From a virus, in the IMG/VR virus record IMGVR_UViG_3300037502_001960, positions 1 to 20,434 of that record: a DNA stretch of 20,434 nt, one strand, 5' to 3'. How positions within the stretch are numbered: position 1 is the stretch's first letter; the number at the start of each line of letters is the position of its first letter. The translations under genes were made by a program, and so were the position numbers. The notes beneath the pieces were generated by a model. That model searched no databases, was not told the origin of the DNA, and saw only the letters and a list, made by a program, of their open reading frames with translations. Below, piece after piece: positions 1 through 7,092 of this stretch.

Positions 1-1783
1 TGCGATGGGCATTGGCACGAATGTAATATTCGATATCAGTTCCGTCAAGCATGTGGGCTTCGGCAGCTTTGGGGATGATGAGTCCACCCTGATCCTGATG
101 CCACCCGAGTCCTTCATACTGATACGCACCTTTGCGTTTCGTCTTACCGTTGGTATAGACAGCGATATAGTTGTTGACGTCGCGAATAAACATCTTTGAA
201 TACTCGGCAAACTCCAACTCAAGCCCAACGTTCTCCTGCCATTGCTTGCACGCAGTGTCGTACCACCGACGATATTTCTTCGGGAACTTCACCGTGATGC
301 CGTCGGTGTTGACCTGAATAATCTGCATGCCACGAATCTTGAGCAACTGCTCGGCCAGATAGCACAGGCTAAGCTGACCGTTGATGGTGATGCTCATCGT
401 GTACTGCGGGTCGTAGAATGGGCTGTACTGATTGTTGCTATCGCCATACACCCCGTTCAGAGCAAGCTTCAACATGGCATTCTCAGCCGTGCCTTTAGCG
501 TAGCTCTTGCGCTGATTGTAGACGTCCTCGTAGATGTCACAAAACTTCTCGGACAGATGCTTCGGGTAGACGCGATTGGCAATAGCAATGTTCGGATACA
601 TCGATGAGACATCAGCATCAACAATGATGTTGTCGTCGTCAGCTTCGACGATGGTGTTCTCTAAACTGCCGTGGATGCCACCAGTGCCGAAGTCGAAACG
701 GAAATCATCGACGATGACGTTGAGGTTGTCAGCTTCTTTCCAACACATCCAGTGGCTATGCTGCACTTCGCCTTTCTTCTTCGCCTTCAACTCCACCTTC
801 TCCACCCATCCGAGAGGATGCTGTTGCTTGAAGTCGTCAATGTCTTCGAATGATGGCACTCGTGGAAACTTCTTGCGCTTCGTGTAAAGCTGCGCGTATT
901 GCGCTACGTCACCGAGATCGGACTCGTCAATCTCAGAAAAGACGCCTTTTGTTTCGCTGATCTTTTGCTTTGCAAACCAATCGAACACAGCCTGAAACTC
1001 AGGGCGATGAAAGTCGTAATAGTCAAAGAGACATTCCTTGACGTTGATGACTTTGCGCTTCGTCTGATTAATGCTGCGTCGACCCTTGTTGTCGTAGCTG
1101 TAGCAGCTACCCGGCAACTCTTCTTCAAGGCGCATGATGAAGTAGTCTTTGCCGATCTTCGTGTCGTTGTGATTGAGGAAGTTACGCCCATACTTCTGCG
1201 TCAACTCTTCACGAAACTTAATCGCACTCTTGCTCTCGTTGTAGAAATCAAGCGTACGAATAACGTCGTGTTTGTTGTACGACAGCAGCGTGTCGATCTG
1301 CTCGTCAGACAACTGCGTGCCCACCTCGAACGGCAAGTCTTCGATGGTGTCGCTTCGCATATTAAATTGAAGCATCTTCAACGAAGTGGCTCGTGCTTTA
1401 TTGTCGAAGTGATGAATTTTGTACAGATCAATCTGCGGCACATGCTCGTCAGCAGTGCGGATAATGTGCTCAAACTTCTCATCGCTGTTGATGAGTTCCA
1501 TCGCTTTCTTGTAGGCACGCACAGCCACGGCTTTACCACTCACCGTGACAGCCTTCTCGCGTACGCTCAACAGATCATGAACGACAGGATAGTCAAAGCC
1601 AATATTGTTGAAGCCGACCATACGGTGTCCATGCTCACGCAACTTGTCAAGAAACGAAAAAAGATCCGCAACTTGATTCTTTCGTTGTGAGCATTCAAAC
1701 TGTACAAACTCAGATTTGTCAGCGGAAATGGAAACGAAAGTGAACGTTGCCGGAAATGTTTCGACGTCATAGATGTAGTCCAT
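1..1783 (-). CDS. Family B DNA polymerase, 3' end outside window
   Basis: Replicative DNA polymerase with proofreading exonuclease; about 594 codons are visible and the gene runs off the left edge. I translated the minus strand by hand. Residues 6-9 are DVET (Exo I). NNIGFDYP lies near residue 55 (Exo II) and YNKHD near residue 155 (Exo III, YxxxD). GGIHG comes just before motif A, DADVSSMYPN (about residue 386), then motif B KLALNGVYGD (about 436) and motif C VNTDG (about 490). This order and these motifs are typical of family B, not of the family A enzyme of T7. ATG at 1783 is the first start after the in-frame stop at 1804-1802. It lies 18 bp after the DUF1289 stop and has no clear Shine-Dalgarno sequence, so translation may depend on the upstream gene. 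Family assignment is firm; the exact start is likely. Confidence 0.93.
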   Translation of the reverse strand, partial: MDYIYDVETFPATFTFVSISADKSEFVQFECSQRKNQVADLFSFLDKLREHGHRMVGFNNIGFDYPVVHDLLSVREKAVTVSGKAVAVRAYKKAMELINSDEKFEHIIRTADEHVPQIDLYKIHHFDNKARATSLKMLQFNMRSDTIEDLPFEVGTQLSDEQIDTLLSYNKHDVIRTLDFYNESKSAIKFREELTQKYGRNFLNHNDTKIGKDYFIMRLEEELPGSCYSYDNKGRRSINQTKRKVINVKECLFDYYDFHRPEFQAVFDWFAKQKISETKGVFSEIDESDLGDVAQYAQLYTKRKKFPRVPSFEDIDDFKQQHPLGWVEKVELKAKKKGEVQHSHWMCWKEADNLNVIVDDFRFDFGTGGIHGSLENTIVEADDDNIIVDADVSSMYPNIAIANRVYPKHLSEKFCDIYEDVYNQRKSYAKGTAENAMLKLALNGVYGDSNNQYSPFYDPQYTMSITINGQLSLCYLAEQLLKIRGMQIIQVNTDGITVKFPKKYRRWYDTACKQWQENVGLELEFAEYSKMFIRDVNNYIAVYTNGKTKRKGAYQYEGLGWHQDQGGLIIPKAAEAHMLDGTDIEYYIRANAHR

Positions 1784-1801
1784 CAGATGCTGCGAAAGAT
1801 A

Positions 1802-1984
1802 TCAAAGAGGTTGAGAAGGAAGTTGACGATGCTCATCAATAGTTCTGCCATTTAGTTGCTCCATGATGTTTTGTCGTTGAAGATCAGTTATTCTAGTCCA
1901 CTGCACGATTTCGTCAACGGTGCGCTTACACCCGGTACAGATGCCGTTGTGTAAGCGGCACACTTTGATGCAGGGCGTGATCAC
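1802..1984 (-). CDS. DUF1289-type Cys4 small protein
   Basis: A 60-residue protein with C5, C9, C16 and C19 in the pattern PCIxVCx6CxGCxRT followed by DEIxxW, which is the signature of the DUF1289 family. These are small, presumably metal-binding (zinc or Fe-S) bacterial proteins of unknown biochemical role. The start overlaps the HNH gene stop (ATGA-type, 1984/1981) and the stop lies 18 bp before the polymerase start, so it is translated within the replication operon. Its position between the helicase/HNH and polymerase genes suggests a replication or nucleic-acid accessory job, but that is inference from neighbours only. Confidence 0.85.
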   Translation of the reverse strand: MITPCIKVCRLHNGICTGCKRTVDEIVQWTRITDLQRQNIMEQLNGRTIDEHRQLPSQPL

Positions 1985-2499
1985 AACACGTCGTCTTCGT
2001 CTTTGGGTGACAATAGCTTCTTCATATTCTTTGCCATCAATAAAAATTCTTCAAGAGTTGCGTTGCTCTTCATTGTATTTGCCTTAAATGAAATGATCCA
2101 AACATTTCCCTTCACATAGCCCTTAGAAGGATCAATCCTGTCAATGCTTGCAGAATTTGACTTCACACTGCCTCTCCCTGTTGCTACATACAATCGGATT
2201 TCAAGCAGTGGGCAATGATGCGGGATGATTATGTCTTCAATTGTCAAGTCGAATTCGAGATTAAACTTTTTAGCTCTTGCTTTCGCCGCATTCAAAAGTC
2301 TGTTCTCTAACTTTCGTCGGTAATACTCTTTGCCTTTTTCTCGTATTGCCGTTCTGTTGGAGTCTCGGTATGTCTTGACGGTCTCTAAAACTTTCTCTCT
2401 GTTTTGATGATAGTAATTTGTAGCATCATCTTTTAGTCGTTGTTTATTTCTAGCATAATATTCTTTGTTGTATTTGCGTTTCTGTTCTGCGGTTGGCAT
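1981..2499 (-). CDS. HNH endonuclease, probable free-standing homing type
   Basis: 172 residues. The N-terminal 65 residues are basic and repeat-like (KEYYARNKQRL, TNYYHQNREK, KEYYRRK), resembling the DNA-binding lead of phage HNH proteins. The C-terminal half carries the HNH core: CPLLEI near residue 96, then DRIDPSKGYVKGN at 120-132 and a following NTMK, as in group I intron-type HNH nucleases (metal-dependent DNA nicking or cleavage). The gene looks more A/T-rich than its flanks, and the 58-bp gap before it is also A/T-rich, which fits insertion between helicase and polymerase genes. ATG at 2499 is preceded by the phage's CCTGAAAGGAC leader hairpin. The last residues, DEDDVL, resemble the helicase tail (see findings). 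Homing activity is inferred. Confidence 0.85.
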   Translation of the reverse strand: MPTAEQKRKYNKEYYARNKQRLKDDATNYYHQNREKVLETVKTYRDSNRTAIREKGKEYYRRKLENRLLNAAKARAKKFNLEFDLTIEDIIIPHHCPLLEIRLYVATGRGSVKSNSASIDRIDPSKGYVKGNVWIISFKANTMKSNATLEEFLLMAKNMKKLLSPKDEDDVL

Positions 2500-2505
2500 G
2501 GGTGT

Positions 2506-2518
2506 GTCCTTTCAGGAC
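2506..2518 (-). promoter_or_regulatory. RBS leader hairpin of the HNH gene
   Basis: On the minus strand this reads GTCCT-GAA-AGGAC, a perfect 5-bp stem with a GAA loop, ending 6 nt before the ATG at 2499. The 3' arm AGGA is the Shine-Dalgarno sequence, so the hairpin would hide it. It is the same element as in front of several early genes 8-11 kb away, with a G-C pair replacing the A-T pair seen there at the base of the stem. Confidence 0.6.
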
Positions 2519-2557
2519 TGCGTTATATCACTTAAAAACAAAAACAACAAACTCTAT

Positions 2558-4180
2558 TTATAAGACATCGTCATCCTCGCCGTCGAGCGGCCTGTCTTCG
2601 ACTTCTAACATTCTCCCGGTCTGCTTGGTGTAAAGCAAAGAGCAAGCGGGGCCGGTTTCGCCACTATAGCGCGATTTCAAAACACGCAAGCGAGTAGTGT
2701 TGCGCTCAGTGACATCTTCCGCCTGTCCGTTACGCTCTGCACCAATCACCATGTCGCTAAGTTGTGCAATAGCACCACTGCCACGAAGCTGCGACAACGA
2801 AGTGGCAGCGCCGTCCTCGTGACCGCGACCATCCGGGCGCTTCAAATGCGACACGGCGAACAATGCAATGTCAAGTTCCTGTACCGCAGTTCGAAGTTTT
2901 GTCATCAACTCGTCCAGTGCCTTACGCTCGTCCCCATTCTCCTGTGATGAAACGATCAGACTTAAGTGGTCAAGAAAGATATATTTACAACCAAGCGCTT
3001 TGCCCATGTAACGAATACGATTGATGATCGTCTCGATACTATTCGACCCAAAATGATTGAAGAGATAAAGCCGACCCGTACCGAGTGTGCGCTCAAATGC
3101 ATCCTTTCGTTCCTCGTCGCTTGATTCGGTGTCTGGCAGATGCAACGGCTTATTTGCCGCGAGAGACATCATCGACAGTCCGGTCTTACGAATGCCCTCT
3201 TCCATAAACATCAAGCCGATATTGTCGTCGGTATTCTGAAGAATACTCCATACGATTTCGCGCAGGATTTGAGACTTTCCCATGCCGCTACCCGCAGTGA
3301 TCGTAACAAGTTCACCAAGTCGAATACCATAAGTAATCTTGTTCAATCCGTCCCACGGGTACATGCACTGTGCAGGCGCAGGAGGGGTCGACACCAAGTC
3401 CCACAAGTTATTACCGGCGACAATGCCGTCGGGGATGTAAGCTTCAGCACTCCACCACCGCTGCACAAAGATGGCTTCTTTATTTGCGGCAACGTAGTCG
3501 CATGCGTCCTTCATGTCGACGTCATGCTTGTACACCTTCGCCTTGCTGCCGAAGAGTTCGGCAACTTCCTTCGCTGCCTTCTTTCCCGGCTCGTCGTTGT
3601 CGAAACAGACGACGATGTTCTCGAAGCTGTTGAGCCATTCGTATGCTGCGCGGCAGTCCTTCAAAGCCCCTGTAGCACCGTTGCGGATGCTGACGCAGGG
3701 CCATTTGCTGCCGGTAGCTTGAAAGACCGCTAGAGCATCGAATTCGCCTTCGGTGATGGTGATGTACTTGCCACCGCTGCTGAAAAGCTGCTGACCAAAC
3801 AGCGTCGACTTGCTCCAGTCGCCTTCAGTGGTGAATTTCTTCTCGTGTTTGTTGCGTACTTTTGCGGCAACAAGCGTGCCGTTGTCGTCGTAGTACGGGA
3901 AATAATAGTTGTTGCTGTCTGATGTTACACCGAAGCGTTCAGCCGTTGCTTTGGTGAGCCGTCGTGCGCTGACGGCAGGAGAGTCGTTGTCGTCGAAATG
4001 ACTTTTAAAATTCATGTTCACTTTCTTTGATGAGGGTTTCGAATATTGAATGACAACATCGTCATCCGGGGGAGTGAAATGGTTACAGGAAAAGCAGTAG
4101 CTGCTGCCGTCTATGTTAATAGATCGCGCATCACTACTGCCGCATTCGTCACAGGAAACGTGGGTTCGAAGAAATCCCAT
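2558..4180 (-). CDS. T7 gp4-like primase-helicase
   Basis: Bifunctional replicative primase and hexameric 5'-3' DNA helicase acting at the phage fork; 540 residues, close to T7 gp4 (566). The N-terminal zinc ribbon uses C10, C13, C29 and C32. The TOPRIM primase core has EGEFDAL at 144-150 and DNDEPG at 194-199. The RecA-like helicase has Walker A GSGMGKS (297-303), Walker B IFLDHLS (401-407), SHLKRP (444-449) and the DnaB-type SQLRGSGAI stretch (463-471). It ends in an acidic tail, GEDDDVL, as T7 gp4 does for docking its polymerase. ATG at 4180 is 1 nt after the preceding stop. Pairing with a family B rather than family A polymerase is the unusual point. Identification is firm. Confidence 0.95.
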   Translation of the reverse strand: MGFLRTHVSCDECGSSDARSINIDGSSYCFSCNHFTPPDDDVVIQYSKPSSKKVNMNFKSHFDDNDSPAVSARRLTKATAERFGVTSDSNNYYFPYYDDNGTLVAAKVRNKHEKKFTTEGDWSKSTLFGQQLFSSGGKYITITEGEFDALAVFQATGSKWPCVSIRNGATGALKDCRAAYEWLNSFENIVVCFDNDEPGKKAAKEVAELFGSKAKVYKHDVDMKDACDYVAANKEAIFVQRWWSAEAYIPDGIVAGNNLWDLVSTPPAPAQCMYPWDGLNKITYGIRLGELVTITAGSGMGKSQILREIVWSILQNTDDNIGLMFMEEGIRKTGLSMMSLAANKPLHLPDTESSDEERKDAFERTLGTGRLYLFNHFGSNSIETIINRIRYMGKALGCKYIFLDHLSLIVSSQENGDERKALDELMTKLRTAVQELDIALFAVSHLKRPDGRGHEDGAATSLSQLRGSGAIAQLSDMVIGAERNGQAEDVTERNTTRLRVLKSRYSGETGPACSLLYTKQTGRMLEVEDRPLDGEDDDVL

Positions 4181-4181
4181 A

Positions 4182-4316
4182 TCAAAGAACTTCTGCGTCT
4201 TTCTTTAGAATAAAGTTGAGACAGCGACACTCGTCGGGTTCACGCACCCAATAATGATCTTGGTCTTCCGATTCGACAACAAAGACGTTGCCGATTTCTC
4301 GGTGATACCAAAACAT
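4182..4316 (-). CDS. Small phage protein of unknown function
   Basis: A 44-residue protein beginning MFWYHREIGNVFVVE and ending KKDAEVL. I do not recognise a family. The ATG at 4316 lies 1 nt after the stop of the upstream gene (4318) and the stop lies 1 nt before the helicase start, the tight tandem spacing used throughout this operon. The frame is open upstream to an ATG at 4487, which has a good GGAGG-type Shine-Dalgarno sequence, but that extension lies entirely inside the upstream cysteine-rich gene and its residues look like a frame shadow. I therefore prefer the short form; the 101-residue form cannot be excluded. Confidence 0.55.
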   Translation of the reverse strand: MFWYHREIGNVFVVESEDQDHYWVREPDECRCLNFILKKDAEVL

Positions 4317-4317
4317 A

Positions 4318-4596
4318 CTATTGCTGCACTTCTTCACCGCTATCTGAACGATAGAGTTGGAGCACTGGTTGTGCCAAGAATTTGTCTCCATCGGAGCAAG
4401 GTTCGCTGCTTGCACAATTCTTTTTTCGATCCAGATGTTGACATTGTCTGCAATCGACTTCACCCGTTGTTTGAACTGTCTGATCATTTCGAAGAGCCTC
4501 CTTCAATGCGTCAATATGAAAGACACGATCATTGCGTCGTCCACCAAACTCTAGAAAGTCTAGAACATTAATCACTGCGTCTCGTAGTTCACTCAT
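4318..4596 (-). CDS. Small Cys-containing phage protein
   Basis: 92 residues. The first 45 are helical-looking and charged (LRDAVINVLDFLEFGG, HIDALKEALRND). A possible zinc site follows, CRQC-x7-C-x5-C, then SDGDKFLAQPVLQLYR. I recall many small phage proteins ending in a similar Cys cluster followed by a short hydrophobic LQLWR-like tail, but cannot give a function. The ATG at 4596 overlaps the stop of the upstream membrane protein (4593). The codon order is consistent with a real gene, and the overlapping reading frame in its 3' half is treated under findings. Confidence 0.7.
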   Translation of the reverse strand: MSELRDAVINVLDFLEFGGRRNDRVFHIDALKEALRNDQTVQTTGEVDCRQCQHLDRKKNCASSEPCSDGDKFLAQPVLQLYRSDSGEEVQQ

Positions 4597-4736
4597 GATG
4601 CCATCCTGTAAAGTCCGATGTTAGCAAAGGCATAGCCTGCATAGCAAATGAACATTGCTGTGTTGCCTTTGTACAGTTGCTCAAGCGCCACCCAAAGGTA
4701 GATGACGCCTGTCAGTGCAATGAGCCATCCACTCAT
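4593..4736 (-). CDS. Small membrane protein
   Basis: 47 residues starting MSGWLIALTGVIYLWVALEQ. There are two hydrophobic stretches, roughly residues 3-18 and 26-43, separated by a short polar turn (EQLYKGN), so it is a likely two-pass inner-membrane peptide. Similar MSGWLIA-type peptides are common in phages of proteobacteria; their role is not established. The start overlaps the upstream stop (ATGA at 4736/4733), and a purine-rich AGGGGGCAGGA precedes it. The longer open frame up to 4781 begins with residues that match nothing membrane-like and lies within the upstream gene, so the ATG at 4736 is chosen. Confidence 0.75.
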   Translation of the reverse strand: MSGWLIALTGVIYLWVALEQLYKGNTAMFICYAGYAFANIGLYRMAS

Positions 4737-5029
4737 TCCTGCCCCCTTGCTCTGATGGCTGCGGCAATTCGTCCTGCCCAATGAGCCTGTGCGTGATAGA
4801 TGTCGGCGTTTTCGCTTGCCCAGTTGTAATTGCGCTTTGCGTGCTCATCACACACCTTCGCACACGCCTCACGCTCCATCATTACGCCATCGTTCCAACC
4901 AAGGCGGTACTCTGCTGATGTCTCACGCACTGCGGCTGCGGAGAAAGCGGCGTACACGGTTTCGATCACATCCTCAGAGTCAATCGACCCCGCCTCCCGC
5001 GCCATGCGGATGATGTCGTCGCGGCTCAT
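4733..5029 (-). CDS. Phage protein of unknown function (MSRDDIIRMAREAG type)
   Basis: 98 residues starting MSRDDIIRMAREAGS, with EREACAKVCDEH near the middle and AAAIRARGQE at the end. This start, the acid/Cys block and this ending recur together in many phage hypothetical proteins; no function is known to me. It is soluble, alanine-rich and helical. ATG at 5029 has a good Shine-Dalgarno sequence (AGGAGAGAAGAA) and overlaps the upstream stop at 5026. The open frame continues to 5074, but this adds only residues that overlap the upstream gene, so the shorter start is used. Confidence 0.8.
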   Translation of the reverse strand: MSRDDIIRMAREAGSIDSEDVIETVYAAFSAAAVRETSAEYRLGWNDGVMMEREACAKVCDEHAKRNYNWASENADIYHAQAHWAGRIAAAIRARGQE

Positions 5030-5280
5030 TTCTTCTCTCCTAGTCGTTCGCGCAGGGCGGTGATGGCTGCGCAATCTTGGCAGATGCAGTCACCGTCATG
5101 CAATTGAATGTGCTGCTTCAACGCCTTTAACGCCTGCCGCAGCAGGGCAATATCATCGACGGGGCGGGTGTAGAGGGGCATCCCGTCACCATGTTGGTTG
5201 AACACAATGCGTCCACTCCAAAGGCCGTCATCGTCAACGAAGTTTTCAGTCTTTACCCACGCCACAGGCTCATTGCTCAT
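5026..5280 (-). CDS. Phage protein, paralogue of the 5516-5716 gene
   Basis: 84 residues: an N-terminal MSNEPVAW, a middle PLYTRPVDDIALLRQALKAL, and a C-terminal ITALRERLGEKK. A CICQDC pair of CxxC-like cysteines lies near residue 66. The same N-, mid- and C-terminal blocks recur in the protein at 5516-5716, so the two are a tandem duplication. This type of protein is common in phage accessory regions and has no assigned function. The ATG at 5280 has a strong GGAGGTGAAGC ribosome-binding site and overlaps the upstream stop (5277). It may be a small helical adaptor, but nothing in the sequence proves this. Confidence 0.8.
   Translation of the reverse strand: MSNEPVAWVKTENFVDDDGLWSGRIVFNQHGDGMPLYTRPVDDIALLRQALKALKQHIQLHDGDCICQDCAAITALRERLGEKK
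5031..5063. repeat. 33-bp direct repeat, copy 1
   Basis: Identical to 5521-5553. It covers the last codons of an MSNEPV-type gene (ALRERLGEK) and the ribosome-binding site of the next gene. It marks the boundary of the duplicated unit. Confidence 0.85.
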
Positions 5281-5519
5281 GCTTCACCTCCAATCCCGTG
5301 TGCGCGCTCGGCATAGCGGACACCGTCTGCAAAGGACAGCAGCGAGCCCGTGTCAACCTCATGCTCAAAGTAATAGATGATCTCCTCCTCCGTCAGCGGC
5401 TCCTGCTCAGGCTCCGCAAGCGCGGTGCGAAGGGCCATCATCAGACTTGCCATCCTGACGCTGCCGGGGTCGGTGTGCCATTCATCAAGCGCCTGCTGCG
5501 CTGCTGTTCGTAGGTTCAT
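5277..5519 (-). CDS. Phage protein of unknown function
   Basis: 80 residues starting MNLRTAAQQALDEWHTD; acidic in the middle (EPEQEPLTEEEIIYYFEHE) and ending in a glycine-rich tail. The N-terminal half resembles the helical QQALEAL-type segments of other small phage proteins. No function recognised. ATG at 5519 has the Shine-Dalgarno sequence AGGAGAGAAGAC, inside a 33-bp block repeated exactly at 5031-5063 (see repeats). Start and stop overlap the neighbours by 4 nt on both sides, so it sits between the two MSNEPV paralogues as part of one translationally coupled cassette. Confidence 0.8.
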   Translation of the reverse strand: MNLRTAAQQALDEWHTDPGSVRMASLMMALRTALAEPEQEPLTEEEIIYYFEHEVDTGSLLSFADGVRYAERAHGIGGEA

Positions 5520-5716
5520 GTCTTCTCTCCTAGTCGTTCGCGCAGGGCGGTGAGGGCTTTCTCAGTCTGCTCACCACCGCAATATCCCGATGATTCAAAT
5601 TCCAACGCCTCCAACGCCTGCCGTAACAGCGCAGTGTCGTCAGGCGGATGAGTGTACAAAGGGAAAAGTCCTTCTTTCCCGAGCAACGTCGTCCACATCA
5701 CAGGCTCATTACTCAT
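5516..5716 (-). CDS. Phage protein, paralogue of the 5026-5280 gene
   Basis: 66 residues: MSNEPVMW, then PLYTHPPDDTALLRQALEAL, ending ALTALRERLGEKT. It shares three blocks with the protein at 5026-5280 but has a shorter middle, and a single CGG cysteine replaces the CICQDC motif. The frame is open up to 5773, but the upstream residues are produced by the overlapping 39-residue membrane-peptide gene read in another frame. The ATG at 5716 overlaps that gene's stop (ATGA) and gives an N-terminus matching the paralogue, so it is chosen. Function unknown. Confidence 0.78.
   Translation of the reverse strand: MSNEPVMWTTLLGKEGLFPLYTHPPDDTALLRQALEALEFESSGYCGGEQTEKALTALRERLGEKT
5521..5553. repeat. 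33-bp direct repeat, copy 2
   Basis: Identical to 5031-5063, at the same place relative to the paralogous gene at 5516-5716. Exact identity over both coding end and Shine-Dalgarno site suggests a recent duplication or gene conversion. Confidence 0.85.
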
Positions 5717-5832
5717 GATATCCACATCCATAATGACAACAGAAGAAGGAAAACACAAATGCTCCGCAGACATAGCAAGATGAGATCCTGCGTCATGTCA
5801 TACTCATACTCATCAAAATCTTGTTTGCTCAC
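5713..5832 (-). CDS. Tiny GTG-start membrane peptide
   Basis: 39 residues, read as MSKQDFDEYEYDMTQD then a strongly hydrophobic segment from about residue 17 (LILLCLRSICVFLLLLSLW) to the C-terminus. This is an acidic head with one transmembrane helix. The start is GTG at 5832, with AAAGGGAA 7-8 nt upstream as the Shine-Dalgarno sequence. The stop overlaps the next ATG (ATGA, 5716/5713), and the start overlaps the preceding gene by 20 nt. I do not recognise a family. The architecture would suit a small membrane effector such as a superinfection or lysis modulator, but this is only a topological observation. Confidence 0.65.
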   Translation of the reverse strand: MSKQDFDEYEYDMTQDLILLCLRSICVFLLLLSLWMWIS

Positions 5833-5959
5833 GCTGTTCCCTTTCGAGTTGTGCTAATGTAATAATGCCAATGATGGCATTCGTGAGTTCGTCTTCAGTT
5901 AACATTTCTTCTCTGTCGCACACTGCCCACAGCAGTAGCTCCAACGCCTTCTCAATCAT
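5813..5959 (-). CDS. Small helical phage protein
   Basis: 48 residues (MIEKALELLLWAVCDREEM, then LTNAIIGIITLAQLEREQRE), an amphipathic, charged helix-rich peptide without a recognisable domain. ATG at 5959 has a very good Shine-Dalgarno sequence (AAAGGAGTGCGCG) and overlaps the integrase stop (ATGA, 5959/5956). The 3' end overlaps the next GTG-start gene by 20 nt. Being coupled directly behind the integrase it could be a small regulator of recombination, but no basic or HTH-like segment is visible, so this is speculation. Confidence 0.7.
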   Translation of the reverse strand: MIEKALELLLWAVCDREEMLTEDELTNAIIGIITLAQLEREQREQTRF

Positions 5960-7092
5960 CGCGCACTCCTTTGCAACATCGTCTGTTGCTCAATAAGTTG
6001 TTGAGGAAACTGTCTTATCTCTTGCGCCTTCGCAGCACCCTTGCGAGTGTGAACGAAGTAAGGGGTCACTGACGCAGCATGCTGATGCCCACTCATCTGC
6101 ATCACCGTCAACAAGTCTCCACCATTCTCAATGGTTTCGGTGATGGCAGTGCGACGCAGATCACGAAGCTGTAGCTCTCTGTCAAGCCCTGCTTCCTGCA
6201 TGATGTCGGTTGCGTAGTTGTTGATGGTGCTGATCGTGTACGGCACGAACTTGCCTTGACGACGCACCATCTGCGGTGCTACGTAGGGCGACAGCACGAA
6301 GTCTTTCTTCTGCGACAGCAACATTGTAGCGAGTCCCGGTGAGATTGGCAACTTCACTGTTGCGCCTCGCTTACTCTGCGTGATCGTGACGGTGTTGGTG
6401 TCGAAGTCGATGTTCTCCCATTTAAGTTTGAGAACATCGCTGACACGCTGACCCCACTCATAAATCATGTAGAAAATAAGTCCGGCATTGCGCCATTGCC
6501 AACGGCTAAATGCAGTGTTCAAGAACGCAAGTACGTCGGTACGCTCCCACATTACTTTGCGCTTCTTCACCGTTTGTTTACGCACTTTCTCGAACGGGTT
6601 GTGTCGAGTGTATCCACAACGAATAGCATAGTTGAGGACGACGCGATACACCGTCATGTTGTAGTTGGCAGTGTGCGTCGTCGTCCTGCGCGTCTCTTCG
6701 TCGTACATGCGCTGTATCATGGGCGTTTCCAACGTGGACAGCTTGTGATGCTGTAACGCCAACCCTGCAACACGTACGTTACGCCATGCTTCGATGGCGA
6801 TTTTATATTGACGTCTGGTAATGTCCGTCAGCTTCGTGAAGTCGACACTGTGCAGATAGGCAAAGATAACATCTTTAACTTTGCCATCCTTCTGCAATCC
6901 GGTGATGTGTTTTATTTCTGTTCGCCATTCGTCGATGCGGCTGTTGCATTCTGTAGCGTACGCAACAGCGTCGTTCATGCTTGTCAGCGGGAACGATTTA
7001 CGCTTCACCACACCGGCGTCTACAGCGCTCTGTGGCGGGTTGTAATAGACGTCAGTGGCACGATGGCGCAGGTGAAGAGGAAGGTCGGTCAT
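5956..7092 (-). CDS. int: Tyrosine recombinase (phage integrase)
   Basis: Site-specific integrase for insertion and excision of the phage; 378 residues, usual length. There is an N-terminal arm/core-binding region (about 60-170, with KVKDVIFAYLHSVDFTKLTD and KIAIEAWRNVRV), then the catalytic domain. I see R216 (EWGQRVSD), K241 (SKRGA), the box R310-D-L-R313 where most family members have HxxR, H336 (SGHQ) and the nucleophile Y345 (TPYF), nine residues after H336. The His-to-Arg change in box II also occurs in some active phage integrases. ATG at 7092 overlaps the previous stop (7089), so translation is coupled. No attP core could be recognised. Temperate lifestyle is inferred from this gene. 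Confidence 0.95.
   Translation of the reverse strand: MTDLPLHLRHRATDVYYNPPQSAVDAGVVKRKSFPLTSMNDAVAYATECNSRIDEWRTEIKHITGLQKDGKVKDVIFAYLHSVDFTKLTDITRRQYKIAIEAWRNVRVAGLALQHHKLSTLETPMIQRMYDEETRRTTTHTANYNMTVYRVVLNYAIRCGYTRHNPFEKVRKQTVKKRKVMWERTDVLAFLNTAFSRWQWRNAGLIFYMIYEWGQRVSDVLKLKWENIDFDTNTVTITQSKRGATVKLPISPGLATMLLSQKKDFVLSPYVAPQMVRRQGKFVPYTISTINNYATDIMQEAGLDRELQLRDLRRTAITETIENGGDLLTVMQMSGHQHAASVTPYFVHTRKGAAKAQEIRQFPQQLIEQQTMLQRSAR

Noticed and set aside
899-1690. 263-codon plus-strand open frame
   Set aside because: Antisense to the polymerase, whose exonuclease and polymerase motifs all read on the minus strand.
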